Assembly (NCBI RefSeq): GCF_008831285.2
Contig: NC_045150.1
Coordinates: 6,646,001-6,710,000 of the forward strand
Direction: 5' to 3'
Origin: Nymphaea colorata
Lineage: Eukaryota; Streptophyta; Magnoliopsida; Nymphaeales; Nymphaeaceae
Length of the DNA stretch: 64,000 bases
Positions 26,601 to 38,526 of this stretch are shown piece after piece. Positions within the stretch are counted from its first letter, which is position 1, and each line of letters begins with the position of its first letter. A model generated the notes under the pieces. The model saw only the letters and a program-made list of their open reading frames with translations, was not told where the DNA came from and did not search any database. The translations under genes and the position numbers were made by a program.

Positions 26601-29600
26601 TGGACCCAAATCCATGTACATATATGACAGCTCAAAATGCATATATTAGGGCTAGAGTAATATGAAATTTCCTCCTTATACTGACAGAAGAGCTTATAAT
26701 TTCTATGGCATGTGAACCTTTTGATCTGTGTACATTTTCTTTTTTACTTTCATCTGTGAACCAGAGTGTATGTTTATAATGATTTTAAAATTCATGATTT
26801 TATATGCAATGTGGTAATTTTTACATTTCATTAATTTTTTTGTGATGAAAGTGCATGATTTTTTATTATAAGGCTTCCTCTCGGTTTCTTTTGTGTTTGA
26901 AATATGGTAAAAATGTGTTATTACTTATTACGTTATCTGTTGTTTTTTAATAACTGTCCTATGTTTTCCTTGATAAATGGCCTTCAGCCACCTTGATGTA
27001 GGGGGAGAACGACAACCATTTTCCTCATTGTTGTACCATTTAATTTACCTTTTTTTATCTTTTTATGCTTTTCTATTCTTCAAGCTTCAGGGTTCTACCT
27101 TATCATACTTTTGTGCTTTTTTTCCCTGATTCTTAATACTTAGTTTGCACACATGCTTTTGAGGGAAAAAAAAATCTCACTGTCTAAAATTGTATTGAAT
27201 TGCAATCTTACTATTGCCTGCTAGTGGTTCATTGCCATCAATTCCCTCTATTGGTCGGTGGTTCGGGGAGCCTGTGAGAGCAGCTATTTTACATACCAAT
27301 GTAAATATTTCCTAAGGTTTGCATGTTATTTTTTTGGATTCTGTTCTTCGGGAATCTGCTATATGGCTCTTTCTGTGGAAGTGTGATACAATTTTTCATT
27401 TACCAGTCATTCCTCACTAATTCAAGAGGGTACCCTTGTCTGTCAAAGCGTCACCAGAGGTTGATTACCAGCTTCTTTGACCATTCTGTCCAGGTGAGCT
27501 ATAGTAATTCCGATGGTGAGTTTTCTTGTATTAATGTTGTCATCTACAACTATTGATCGTGACATTTTACCTATTTAATCCGTATCTTACCATATGGATC
27601 CATATCATATGATATCTATCGTAAGAGTTGTGGGAGGGTGAGTTTCAACATTTTAAAAAGAAATAGCTGAGAAATCATTGTCTTAAGGCTGAATCACCAG
27701 CTTGAAGGGATGTGCATGAAGATGAAGAAGATAATGATTATTGTATCATTTGATATTAATCATGATCTTATTTAGTCATAAACATTATTTCAATGCCCAT
27801 TTGACAGTGAACCACTAAAAATTATACGTTTTGATGTGATGTCAAATACTTTAAAGTTAGACTTTATTTTGGTAATGTGTCGTTACTTATGAACGATAAA
27901 TCATGAATGTTAATTATGTGTAATAATTTTTTGTATATAACATTTTTTTCTTGATTTTTCAAGATTTTTCTAAATTTTCTTGATTTATTCTTAGTTTTTA
28001 TAAATTAAAAATTAACGATATGTTTACAATATGCTTATGGCTGGTTATGATACACCTTTTACAACATTGATTTTACCTTTCTAATCTTTTTACAATGGAT
28101 CTTTACTGGTAATATAGTCAATCTTTTAGGGCCTGCCAAATGCCTTTTTGGGTGCGTTTGGATGGGTAGTAGACAACGTTTTTAGAAAAAGCTGTTTTCT
28201 GAAAACGTCATTTTTACATTTGAGTGAAAAACCTTGGGGGGGCAGTTTTTCACTCAAAAACTGGTTTTCAACTCTCCCACATTTTTACATTCTAGTCCAA
28301 TTTGTAATTAATCGGCTTTATGGGAGAAGTAACTTAACCTTGGTAATAAATTGTTAATGAAGGTTCATAAAATGAATTACATTCAATATTTTCTCTTTTG
28401 ACTGAAATAAGATCTATATGCATGTAGCTTGCATTTTAATGTTATTGAGGTCTATTGACGTTTTGTGTTTAAACATGTGTTATCTGTCTTATTTGTAACA
28501 TATTAAAAGATTTAAAATATAGAGGGATTGTTTATTAAAATTCTATGAATTTTTTGTTGTTTTCATCAACCAAGTCATTTTGATTTTGAAATTAAAATTC
28601 TATATTGTGAAACACATAAGGAAATTGCAATTGAAATTTCATTGCCATTCCATTTTGAGGTGGAATTTTGCTTTTAACATTTTGGTTCTATATCAAAATT
28701 TCAAGATGCCAAACCCTGCTAAAAATAAGAGAACCACATTTCTTTTATGTAAATGTCATTTATTTGGTTATTTGAAAAAGATAAGTAGCTGTGCATTTTG
28801 CTTAACTAGTTATTAACCTAACATTCAATTGAAATCAATTTTAAATGACACTTTTGAAAACTAATTTTTTTGTCATCCAAACAAAAACTAGGTTTGGATA
28901 AGTAAAAACCTGGTTTTTGTCATGGTACCCAAACATGCAAACCAAGTTTTCAAAACACATTAAAAAAATTGGTTTTACAAATTGAAGTTTTCTCAAAATC
29001 CACTTTTTCATGGTACCATCCAAAGGCTACCTTAAAAATTGAGCTTATGATTTTTTTTTGAACCAATGGAGATAGTGATGTTGTTTGTTCATCTTTCACT
29101 CAGATACTTGATTAAGCCTGGGGAACCCTTGTCAGTACAGGGGTTGTCCGACATAGGAATGTTGAGGCTATTGGGTACCTGTTTGGTCGGATTCGACCTG
29201 TACGTTTAAGAAAAAGGAAAGCAATGGCCTTGTGTTTGTGTTTTCGGCTTTTGCTGGGTTGGGGGGGGGGGACTGGATTTTGACCTGGGGAGAGAGAGAA
29301 GGAGGGAGGGAGTGATAGCTTTGTGGAGGTGAGAGAGACGTGTGCACCTGTGCATAAGGGTGAACGAGAAAAAGAGAGAGAGAGAAGCATGCTCCACTTA
29401 TGATGACAGTGAGAAAGAGAGAGAGAGAGAGCCCTTGTTTATTGTCCTTGTTTCAAGGAAAGACCAAGTCTTTAAAGTTTAAACATACAAACACCTTCAA
29501 AATATAGCTCACATTCAAAAGAGCATGTATGTCAAATTATAAGCAAAAGCAACATCAAAATCAGCGTTTTCTATATATACACACTCTGTCCATACCCATA

Positions 29601-32600
29601 TTTTTAAAATATGCTGTGCCTGTACCAGCATTGCCATAACTATATGGGCGTGCATACTGGCGCACCTGTGACAGTTCCTGTGATTGGGCTATGTTATGAA
29701 AAAAAAAGGATTCACTTATCTTCGAATTAGAGTACTGAAGGCATGTAAAGTAATGATTCATAGCGATGTTCTAGATATAAGAAAGTTGAAGGTGCACTCC
29801 ATGAGTGACCCTTCTGCACTCATTTTCTGCTGTTATCTTCTATCTCAATTAGAAACCAATGTTCAGATTCATTGTTAATTTGCACTGTTCCTATCTAAAT
29901 ATTGGGAGGAACATTTGTTGCCATATTTCTGTGATATGATTGACACTTTCTATGTATTTTGGGCATTGACAGATTGTCTTGTCTGGAAGGCTGCTTCATA
30001 ATATTTCTGCTGAAAGCTCTGGATGTGTGTTAATTAATGGCAGTGAAAATCATGTCGAAGGTATATCCCGAGGAATTTCTTTCCCCGTCAGTGCTACTGT
30101 TTGGATTTAACGCATTATGAATTAACAGGCTTTGAATGGTCTCTGCTAACATAAATGCTCCTCATTTTTTCAGATCTGCCATCATATTGTCACAAATTTT
30201 TGAAAACCATAACATAGAGGGCATTTCAGAAATATCAATGGCTTCTAATTTCAATTGATCAAATGTTCTCTCTAGAATATCACCGACTCTCTTATGTTAA
30301 CAAAATTATCATGTTTCTTGGTTCTTGTGAGCAGCGTAGGAAAAGCTGTCCAGTAAGTTTGTATAATTTAAAGGTGGATATGTAATTTTTAAACAAAGCA
30401 AGTAGAGCTAATAAAAAACATTCTAATCTAAGACACTTCTTATTTCGAAGTGAAATGCTGTTTTTGCAGCTGTGACTTTGGCCCTATATGCATGTTTTTC
30501 AAGTTCATGAAATTTTTCTCTGTTGAAGCAATTAATTGTTCAGTTCTTTATGGGTATTCAAACACTACATGAAGTTGTATTGTCTCGTTTTTATAGATTG
30601 AGATATTTTTTAGATATTACTTATGTTCCTATTTCTCCCTCAGGTGTAATCAGGCATCCGATGCGACCATACTTGGAGTATGTTGCATTTCTTTATCGAA
30701 GAATGGATCCACTTCCTGAGCAGGAACAATTTGAGGTGTGATGGAGTTTTCGTTTGGGGGTGTGGAGCTTTATGGTAGTAGTATTTGGTAAATTGTGATT
30801 ATTGATTGATGTTAAACTCTTTTATCCCAGATTGGTTACAGAGATTTCCTGCAATCACCTCTGCAGGTACAATAAAGCATGTTCTGCAGTTCTTTTATTT
30901 ATTTATTTTGGTTTGTGCATGTTTTTTTTTTTGGGTGGTGGAAGGGGGTTTACTTCCATTGGTGGTAGAGTTGCTGTTTATTTCTGGTTTTGGTTTTTTT
31001 CATCCGTTTTTTCTTTGTGCAGCCTTTGATGGATAATCTTGAAGCTCAAACCTATGAAACCTTTGAGAAGGACACAGTTAAATACAGCCAGGTTAGCTTT
31101 GTCTTTTTGACAAGTTTGTGTTGGTTCATGTTTGTAGACACAGTGAACTACGTCCACTTTAGGTTTGTGTTTGATAATTAGATCATGTTTGTGTAAGTTC
31201 TCATTGCATGTCAAGATTTGGTTTTCTTGAAGACCTTTCTTATTCTTCTTTGGAAGCTGTCAATGTCGTGGGTCTTTTTCTAGGTGACCCATTCAGCAAA
31301 TTAGTCTTAAGTTTGACATGCGTTTATCTTAGCCTTTTTGGGTTTCTAATTTGCGCTCATAGTCCTTTTATGCATTTTTGTTTCCCTTATTCTTTTTTAG
31401 CTAGTTAATGTTTTGAGTGCCTCTGATATTTTCTTTTTAGTTTATTGTCCTTCCAACAATTCTAGTGGTTCCTTTCTTTGAAGTTTGACTTGTACATATT
31501 TTTTTCTCTTTTGAACAGTATGAAATGGCAGTGTACAAAGCACTGCTTGATAGAGTTCCTGATGAAAATGCTTCCACAATGACAACTGTAAGATGTAAAA
31601 AGATACACAATTAAATGGTTTTCCATGTTTTTTTCTTGTATATTGAATAATCATTTGCTTGTTCCTTGCTTTTGACTGTTTTGTTCTAAGTTGTGGTGTA
31701 TGACATTATTCTCTGGTTTTATCAACCTAGGTATTAATGGTTGTGGGTGCAGGGCGAGGTCCTCTTGTTAGAGCATCATTACAGGTTTTATTCTGTTTTC
31801 TGGTTGTTAGTGTTGGTTTTTATTTCTAAATATTCTTTCATGCCCAACTTTGTAAAATATGTGCAGGCAGCTGAAGAAGCTGGGCGAAAATTGAGGGTTT
31901 ATGCTGTGGAAAAAAATCCCAATGCCGTTGTGACTCTCCATGTGAGTTATGTTAATTATGTCAACTTCCATATATAGGGATTACTGTGTTTTTGATCTGA
32001 AGCTGAAGATAATTGAATTTTGCTCCATCAGACGTCAACTTTTCCTGGATACTAAGTTGTTCATTTTCAAAGGTGCACGCCTAAGTATGTCAATTTTCAG
32101 GTTCTCTTTCCTGAGAAACTACTGATCAGTGGTTTCTATCTATTCCGAGTTTTAAGAAGAGCTTAAGGAGTGTTTGTAGAAAAAATCAACAACTTGTCGT
32201 CACCATTATCATGTCACTGGCCTCTTCATTGTGCTTGCATTTTTCAATTCATAGGATGATAGGAGTAAAACTGCAACTAAGGAAAAGTTGATCTAGAACA
32301 GCTGATACCTGGAATTTTCTATTTTGGGAATGGTTTCATCTTCATGTCTGAATGAGCATCCTTGCACAACATTTTTTTTGTGTTCATTATGTTTATGTGA
32401 ATAATTATTTATATTTTTAACAATTTGAATTGCTATACTGGAACAGAGTTTAATCAAACTTGAGGGTTGGGAGACAATTGTGACTGTAGTTGCCTGCGAC
32501 ATGAGGTCTTGGAATGCTCCAGAGAAAGCTGATATCCTGGTAAAAATTGGTTGATAACTTTATACCAAACAAAAGCTTGGTTGCTTGTTGAATATATTTT

Positions 32601-35600
32601 TTTTAAGTCTCAATATGTTGCTTAAGATAGCAACATGGACTCTCCTTAAATTGATTTCAGAAAATGCTTCAGTTTAAAGGTGTTATGCTTCATGCCCTAA
32701 CTAATCATACATCTCTGCCAAAACTGCTCTTTATGCTTAAATTGTCGATCATTTTGGTTTCATATCTGTAAGAGGATGGACTTTAATCTCTATAATACGT
32801 CTCCTTTGTTATCTTTTAGTAATTTTTTTAACTGAAAATTGTGTAGGTGAGTGAGTTGCTGGGATCTTTTGGTGACAATGAACTGTCTCCAGAGTGCCTT
32901 GATGGAGCACAAAGATTCCTCAAAGAAGACGGCATTTCAATTCCTTCATCGTATGCAAACCCCTCTACCTTTTTGCTGGTCTAGTTTTTCTGTTTTTTGA
33001 AGCTGCTTCTTATTTTTGGTCACTTCTGGATTGCGGGGTACTTTGATATTCATATATACTATGCGATCGATTTGGTTGCAGGTATACAAGTTTTCTTCAG
33101 CCTGTGACAGCAACAAAGTTGTACAATGACGTATGTTCAACTTTAGTTTGTTCAATGTCCCATCAATAGTATGAGTAATGTTTTTATGCCTTCTGCTGTC
33201 CTTTTAGTTTGAAATGCAGCAGCAGATCAGTAGTATAAGAAACGTTGTGATGCTTCCTGTTGTTCTGCTATTGAATTTAAAATGCAGCAGCAAACCAGTA
33301 GCATGAGGAATGATGTGATCCTCTCTGTTGCCCTGCTTTTTGATTTAAAATACAGAAGGATTACCTAAACATCTAAACTTTATATTTGTTATTTTTTTGC
33401 TGTTTTTAAAAGTATGCCTTCAGTCGTACTCATTTATTCAAGGTGATTGCTAGTAAAGTATTTACCAACAGTCTTCAAATTTTCATGTGTAACGGCTGGC
33501 TGGATGGTTTCAGGAACTTTTTTGGTTTGATGAGGTAGAGGTTCTATTGGACTTATTCTTACTTTTTTAAATATGCAGGTTAAATCATACAAAGATTTGT
33601 CGCACTTTGAGACAGCTTATGTTGTGAAATTGCACAAGGTCGCCAGGCTTACTCCTTCTCAACCAGTAAGATCTTCTACCTTCTGTGCCTGAAGATCAGT
33701 TTTCATTTAACCAAATGTTATTTGTGTGCTCGGAAACTCCTTGGCATGTATACTAGTTGTTTAATTTTCTTATGGTTGGTTTGTGCAGGAAGCAGTAGTT
33801 TGTTTTTCAATTTGTCAGCTTTATACATTCTTATTATTTGAAATGTTGCTAAGAGCCTTTGGTTCAATGTTTTGATGTTTTTCAGGTTTTCACATTTAAT
33901 CATCCAAATTGTTCGTCTAAAAACAGCAATAATAGGTACAAGAAATTGCGGTTTGACATATCCACTGAGACAGGTTCTGCATTAGTTCATGGTATGACTT
34001 GATTTTTCTTTCTCAATTGGTCCAACCCAAATTTTTCCTCTATGTTTTACCTGCTGAATTTGTTTGATGGTCTGCTATTGTGTCAGTCGGGGGAACTTAT
34101 TTTTATCTGCACAATAATGAACTATTTTCTCCAACTTCTTCTGCATGTATTACCACTTTCCAGGATTCAAGGGAAGAACAAGTTGTGAATATTTGAAGTT
34201 TGTGGGGACGATAGAAACAATTAATATGGTCCTTTTGGCAGTAATCACTTAAAATTTTAAAAAATCTGTACATGCAGAAGAAGTTGGAGAAAATAGTTCA
34301 TTTTAGCATTGTACATGCAGAAGAAGTTGTGGATACATGTTTGGTGTTGACATGGTCCTGTGTGGACCTGTTTGTGTCAACCTATCTTTACTGGCATTCC
34401 AAGTTTTATCGGAGCTTCCTAGGGTTCATGAATTTACTATGTGCCTGTTTTGTCCATCTTTGAATGTTAAATTTACATATTTGTCAGCAGGAGTAGTCAA
34501 GAAACTCTATTTTTATGAACACAACACATCTAGTAAGAAAACATAAGAAAAGTCACTTTTTCATTTTATGTTTCTGCTTGCTTCACCTTTTGGAACGGGA
34601 AAAATTATGGCTTAGAAATTTTGAAACGTCAATAAGCTACTCAGACTAGTTCTGTGTTAGAAGTCCAAAGCTATTTTATGAAAAAAGGGCGAGGGTGTGG
34701 AGAAGCAACAATAGAAAAATTACATGACTAAGCAATGCAAGCAACAATAGAAAAATTACAATGTGCCGTCGCCTCATCGACTCTCATATTAAGTGCTAGA
34801 ATAGATCTGGATGTAGTCCATATCCATGACAAGACCAACCTGGGGCTTTTAGCTTTTTAATAAACGTTTTTGTTACTAATAGTCTAATACTGGTAGAAAA
34901 GTTATAGTAGTTTGGGAAATTGAATGGTTTCAAAAACCTTGCACAAGTAAACCGGGCACTTAAGTTTAAGGGCCTTCGGTATACTTGGTTGTAGTCAAAC
35001 TCAACCACTCAGCTGACCCTATCCAAGTACTAAATATATCTTGAGTTTGTGGTTTGTTTTTTCTTTTCAATTCGGATCATGCTTTGTTTGATGCATGTAG
35101 TGATGTAGCTTGCATCTGTCTCATACAGATAACTTGTTGAGAAAGATAGTGTTTGTAATATCTATTTTATATAGTATATCACGTCTGATTTTATCTGTAG
35201 GATTTGCTGGCTACTTTGATGCTACACTTTATAAGGATGTTCATCTGGGTATTGAACCCACAATGGCAACACCAAACATGTTTAGCTGGTAAATCTTAGC
35301 ATTGTACAAGATGTGCTTTTAGTTGTATAAAGGAATTTCTACGTGATGCAGATTTTTAGTTCCTTGATATTGACAAGTGAAATACTCACCTTGCCAGGTT
35401 TGCAATTTTCTTCCCATTGCGCATGCCCGTATATGTGCCATCAGGCTCTCTACTCGAGGTTAATTTCTGGCGTTGCTGTGATGCGAGCAAGGTATTTGGT
35501 TAAATAAACCGTGATTTGCATTGCTCGACAGTTTTATTTGATTGTATGGCTACATTTCTTTATTTAGCTAGAAACAAACTTATCTCGAGCTGATTTCTTT

Positions 35601-35694
35601 AAACATGCAGGTCTGGTACGAGTGGTGTGTTTCTGCTCCAACACCAACACCTTTGCACAACAGCAATGGGCGGTCGTATTGGGTTGGCTTATGA
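12685..35694 (+). CDS. PRMT5: Protein arginine methyltransferase 5 (type II), 23 exons, complete
   Basis: PRMT5 makes symmetric dimethylarginine on histones, Sm proteins and other splicing factors, using S-adenosylmethionine. I rebuilt 659 residues from exons 12685-12819, 17790-17910, 21600-21709, 22191-22283, 22405-22479, 24276-24370, 27225-27300, 27407-27493, 29973-30060, 30644-30735, 30831-30866, 31023-31091, 31519-31587, 31731-31784, 31867-31941, 32447-32539, 32847-32950, 33082-33130, 33579-33665, 33886-33991, 35201-35288, 35398-35491 and 35611-35694. All phases join without a stop. The N-terminal half is the TIM-barrel region. The Rossmann part has GAGRGPLV (388-395) for cofactor binding. 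The double-E loop has E459 and E468 with the usual nine-residue spacing. F350 in QTYETFEKD matches the phenylalanine that favours symmetric dimethylation. The C-terminus SYWVGL is conserved. Length fits plant orthologues (about 640-650). Intron 1 is about 5 kb. The ATG heads the conserved MPLG start. Confidence 0.96.
13341..13525. repeat. Duplicated ~185-bp block, copy 1 (PRMT5 intron 1)
   Basis: This block shares a long stretch with 14,259-14,440, including GGTGGCTAATTAGCCA and GGTCAGTAAGCTCACCTA. The two copies are in direct orientation about 0.9 kb apart and are roughly 80% alike by eye. Confidence 0.75.
14259..14440. repeat. Duplicated ~185-bp block, copy 2 (PRMT5 intron 1)
   Basis: Second copy of the block at 13,341-13,525, in the same orientation. 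No coding sequence is seen. Confidence 0.75.
14586..14625. repeat. (CA)n(TA)n microsatellite
   Basis: About 20 bases of CA repeats run into about 20 bases of TA repeats in PRMT5 intron 1. Confidence 0.95.
15183..15507. mobile_element. 325-bp MITE with TTTTAA target-site duplication, nested
   Basis: The termini begin CCATTGTCACAGAAAACGTG on the left and CCATTGTCACAAAAGACGTG on the reverse complement of the right, two mismatches in 20 bases. TTTTAA flanks both sides directly, which reads as a 6-base target-site duplication. The element interrupts the larger one at 14,732-15,985, so it is the younger insertion. Confidence 0.75.
15820..15945. repeat. Two-copy 63-bp tandem repeat inside TIR element
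   Basis: Units 15,820-15,882 and 15,883-15,945 share CGCCTAGG and CCGTCGCCTAAGTGATGG with only a few differences. CGCCTAGGCG words make the region prone to hairpins. Confidence 0.85.
16472..16511. repeat. Two-copy 20-bp tandem repeat
   Basis: ACCTGGTTCAAGTGAATGGG occurs twice in immediate succession in PRMT5 intron 1. Confidence 0.9.
19173..20272. mobile_element. Interspersed element with palindromic CGTATCGTACGATACG core
   Basis: In PRMT5 intron 2. From about 19,500 to 19,830 the DNA is packed with variants of CGTATCGTACGATACG, preceded by GGTGCGGGTGC-type repeats. An AT-rich T-stretch follows, then TACGATACG words again near 20,195-20,260. The outer borders CCAATGTT and AACATTGG are short inverted repeats, so the limits are tentative. 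A weaker copy with the same order of parts lies at about 27,570-28,066. Long open frames here come only from the repeat. Confidence 0.5.
21180..21350 (-). mobile_element. tRNA-derived SINE-like sequence, minus strand
   Basis: On the minus strand there is an A-box-like TAGTGCAACTGGGCGG followed about 40 bases later by a B-box-like GTTTGAATCTC. This is the spacing and look of an RNA polymerase III promoter from a tRNA. A related sequence with the same GGTAAGGCGG word lies at 45,890-45,975. It sits in PRMT5 intron 2. The 3' limit is not defined. Confidence 0.4.
22616..22870. repeat. Repeat-like AT-core element in PRMT5 intron 5
   Basis: GC-rich flanks with CGGGTGTTGGGTCGGGCG-type words surround an almost pure A/T core at about 22,690-22,780. 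The architecture resembles 11,445-11,800. Confidence 0.35.
23462..23526. repeat. Two-copy ~32-bp tandem repeat
   Basis: ACAAGCTACTATACAGGAAA begins both units (23,462-23,494 and 23,495-23,526), which differ by one A in a homopolymer. Confidence 0.9.
23897..23990. repeat. Near-perfect 44-bp fold-back in PRMT5 intron 5
   Basis: The left arm (23,897-23,940) and right arm (23,947-23,990) are reverse complements over 44 bases with one mismatch, separated by a 6-base loop TTGAAT. The arms begin GGATGACTTTGACTAG and end in TTTTTCTTC. It lies in a transcribed intron, so the pre-mRNA would form a long hairpin. It may be a very short inverted-repeat element or a young small-RNA precursor; nothing in the sequence decides between these. 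Confidence 0.9.
25217..25985. repeat. Diverged direct duplication in PRMT5 intron 6
   Basis: About 25,217-25,615 and 25,628-25,985 share a series of blocks in the same order: TTGATGAAACAAT-AACTTA, GTTAGAT-AGTGAAACA, AGTCCAGGC/ATCCAGGC, CCTATATATG and TATATTGTTAGCTG-type words. The copies differ by many substitutions and small gaps, so the event is old. Confidence 0.6.
27570..28066. repeat. Degenerate second copy of the 19,173-20,272 element
   Basis: In PRMT5 intron 8. It starts with CCGTATCTTACC and ATATCATATGATATC palindromic words, passes through a T-rich middle with TTCTTGATTTTT, and ends with AACGATATG and GATACACC followed by AACATTG. The order of parts matches the intron 2 element. Confidence 0.4.
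28150..29042 (+). mobile_element. Non-autonomous TIR element in PRMT5 intron 8
   Basis: The left end GGGTGCGTTTGGATGGGTA and the reverse complement of the right end, AGGTAGCCTTTGGATGGTA, form imperfect inverted repeats 893 bases apart. Internal words match, in inverse orientation, the element at 10,667-11,444. No transposase frame is seen. Confidence 0.55.
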
Positions 35695-38526
35695 GTCGCG
35701 CTTGATTCGAGTGTTGGTTAGTACAGATCTGAAATTGATGAAGACCGCTGATGAGGAAGCTTCTTGTACCCCCACAAGCAGACAAGAGGAGGGGCCGTGC
35801 GTTCTGTATGTTATTTGGTGTAAATTATTTGTTCTCCTTGCTGGAATTATAGTGGACGTTTGGAAGTGGGAAATTGGTAGGCGAAAGACTGAGGGGTTCG
35901 GAAACAAATTGGAAAAGCTTTTCACGTCCGAGGAACAGGCACGCTGCTAGGTAAAATTTTAAAGGTTCCATGTTTTTGGAAGTTGTGTAGTACTGTCGTA
36001 GTGTTTCATATTCTAGTCATTTCCCTACGTGGATAAATTAATTGAATTTTGGACGCTTCACCCTTCCTGTACCACCAAAAAGGCTATATAAAAACTTCCT
36101 GGTATTTCAAAGCATTACAAGAATTTGATAGGCTGTTCGAAATGGTGCATCTCCTGAGATTGGGGTCTCTTCAACCTCTCTGGGAAAAGGAAAATTCTTA
36201 ATCCATACTCGCTAATGGTTACCATGGTCTATCTTTCATCGCAGATCAAATCGCCATGACAGAATCTGGTCCATGTCCCAGCCCTCAAATCCTTGGCACA
36301 ACGATGTGCCATCGTGTAATATGGCTTCCAAGATTTAATGCGTAGTGCTTTGTTGGGTTTCTCGGCGGGTCTCTGATACCCCCCCATTCGTTAAAAGGAT
36401 AAGATTTTTATTTTTTATCACCTGGTGAAACAAGGTCAAGCCAGCCCTTCATTTCTCTTCCGGTGCAGTCCCAGGAATTGTCGTGATGACGCTTGGTTTT
36501 AATGGTTATCCTCCTTCAGCTCTGACTTGCCACAGGTTTTCAATTCCTTCTCGAGGGTGGTGGGTGTTGGTGGTGCGCTATGTGTCTCCTGTAGTACCTG
36601 GTCGTTGAGATCTCGTCGTCACTGAGGAAGGATACATCGCAAAGAGATTGATTACACCATATCCTTCTAACGTCCTCCGGTGCTGGCCTCCCGTATTGGG
36701 ACAATTTGGATACTATTCGCTTGCTGTTCCTCCAATTCTCCAGGACTTGTTCTGCATTATTCTGTTTGCCTATTAGCAAAACCTGGCCTTGGGCATTCCA
36801 TATCCCACGTCTGTCGTGCTCTGCAACTCCCTCCGTTCCCTATCTTTCCCTTGTTTTTCTTGTGCTTCCATCCCCTCTGTCAGGTTCCTTAGGTTTCCCC
36901 TCCTATTGGAAGGTGGCCCTGAAGCATAAATTGCATTGACAATTGCAAAGGCAATTTATTGACGATAAACATATTTGATGTCGGTAGTATGGGGCTATCT
37001 AGTAGTTGACCTGTTGAACCTGTTCACTAGTTCTCTTTACTGGTCTATCGACGTTCTCTCATGTGCTGCATGCCCATCTTAATGATAGTGTTTATAATAT
37101 GAGTATACATTATATACTCAATACACTGAATATGCGTACGAGCTAATCATTTATGTGCGCGAACAACACAATATCTTTCGTCAGAGGCACATCAGCATTG
37201 GAGATTTAAGAATATATCACATGATCTGTAATAATTGACACGCAAATACAAATACATGAAGTCTCCTTTAGAGAGAAAACTACGATTCGATCAGGTAACT
37301 GTGCGACAAATTATCGCACTTCACATTTTATCATATTATTGATAATGTCTAATAGCGACATATGATGTCGCTTTCTGCAATTTCTATAGAACAATGACAT
37401 TTATGGTTCACAAATTAAACGTATTGTGCTTGTAAAAAATCAACAATGTATTATGGTTCGTAAATAATATTCAATCTAACCACACAGCGATGTAATATTC
37501 AAAAGACCATGTACGTTATATTAAACCCTGCTAAATAATTAAAACGGGTTGCACGAAGTTCGAGATTCTAAAGAAGGTCGAAGGGGACGAGGGAACAAGA
37601 AACAACCGCAGCGTTGGCCCCCAAAATAAGAGATACAGGGTTCAATAACACGAGGGAAAAAAAAGAAACACCTTCTTTCTGGCCACCATCATTCTTTCTC
37701 TTTTACATTCATGTAGGCGTGTCCATTTATTGTTTTACGAAGTCGGGAAATTCAAAATTAGATGACAAGAAAAGCGCCTGCTTCCATCACCACCAACTTT
37801 GAATACCATGCAACCAAAGCATCAACCCGATGTGCTAGAAAGCAAGGTTTTCAAGGATGGCATTGACGGCACTGCTCTGTTTCATAGTTCATGGGCGGAG
37901 GGAATCCCCAAATGCGACGGTCGAAGGCATCATCTAACCTGATCTGCATAAACTTGCTATGTTACATTTTCAATTTGGCACGACGTCCCTTGATTTTTTA
38001 ACTGGCTAAGCTTAAAAAATCCAGAATATTTGTAGGACAGTTTAATTATTTAGCAAATTGAAAGATGACTGTACTCTATGCATCATCTCATCAACAACCA
38101 ATTCTTCAGAACCTATAGAGGCGCCATAAAAGCATCACGTCAGCATAGAGTCGAACTGATTCCTGGAAGTCATCACAGGAAAGGCATTCTATAGTTTATT
38201 TAAAGCGGAGCAATTGAGAAGGACCATGAAACTTTACAGGAACTATGAACAGAAAATCATGAATTGGTTACAGGCTCTGCAGATTAACATACTTTTGGTA
38301 AGTTGTCATTACGACGTAACGAATCAGGAAATAGTTGGCCTTGGGAGCTCGCGTCTTATATAAAGTTTCTGCTGCATTATCCGTTCGCACAGTGTGTGGA
38401 CCATCAGAAGCTTTTACTGCTAGGTGTATGCAAATTGTTAATCTTCTAGATACATGATCACCAATACCCTCACCTTCTCCTCCATCTACATCTACAGCAT
38501 GCTCTGCGCTGGGTTCTAAAAGCCCG
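35695..38526. other. PRMT5 3' flank and spacer to DUF1997 gene
   Basis: The first few hundred bases after the PRMT5 stop should be its 3' untranslated region. Downstream I find no convincing gene. A minus-strand open frame of about 79 codons at 36,540-36,779 is hydrophilic and its composition is somewhat reminiscent of a retroelement coding remnant, but I cannot match it to a domain. The right part, up to 38,526, should include the 3' untranslated region of the minus-strand DUF1997 gene. Confidence 0.5.

Noticed and set aside
35627-35950. A 107-codon + strand frame overlapping the PRMT5 last exon
   Set aside because: It is out of frame with the conserved C-terminus ending SYWVGL and runs into the 3' untranslated region.
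36540-36939. Open frames on both strands downstream of PRMT5, considered as a retroelement (LINE) remnant
   Set aside because: No reverse transcriptase or RNase H motif could be identified; kept only as a remark in the spacer entry.
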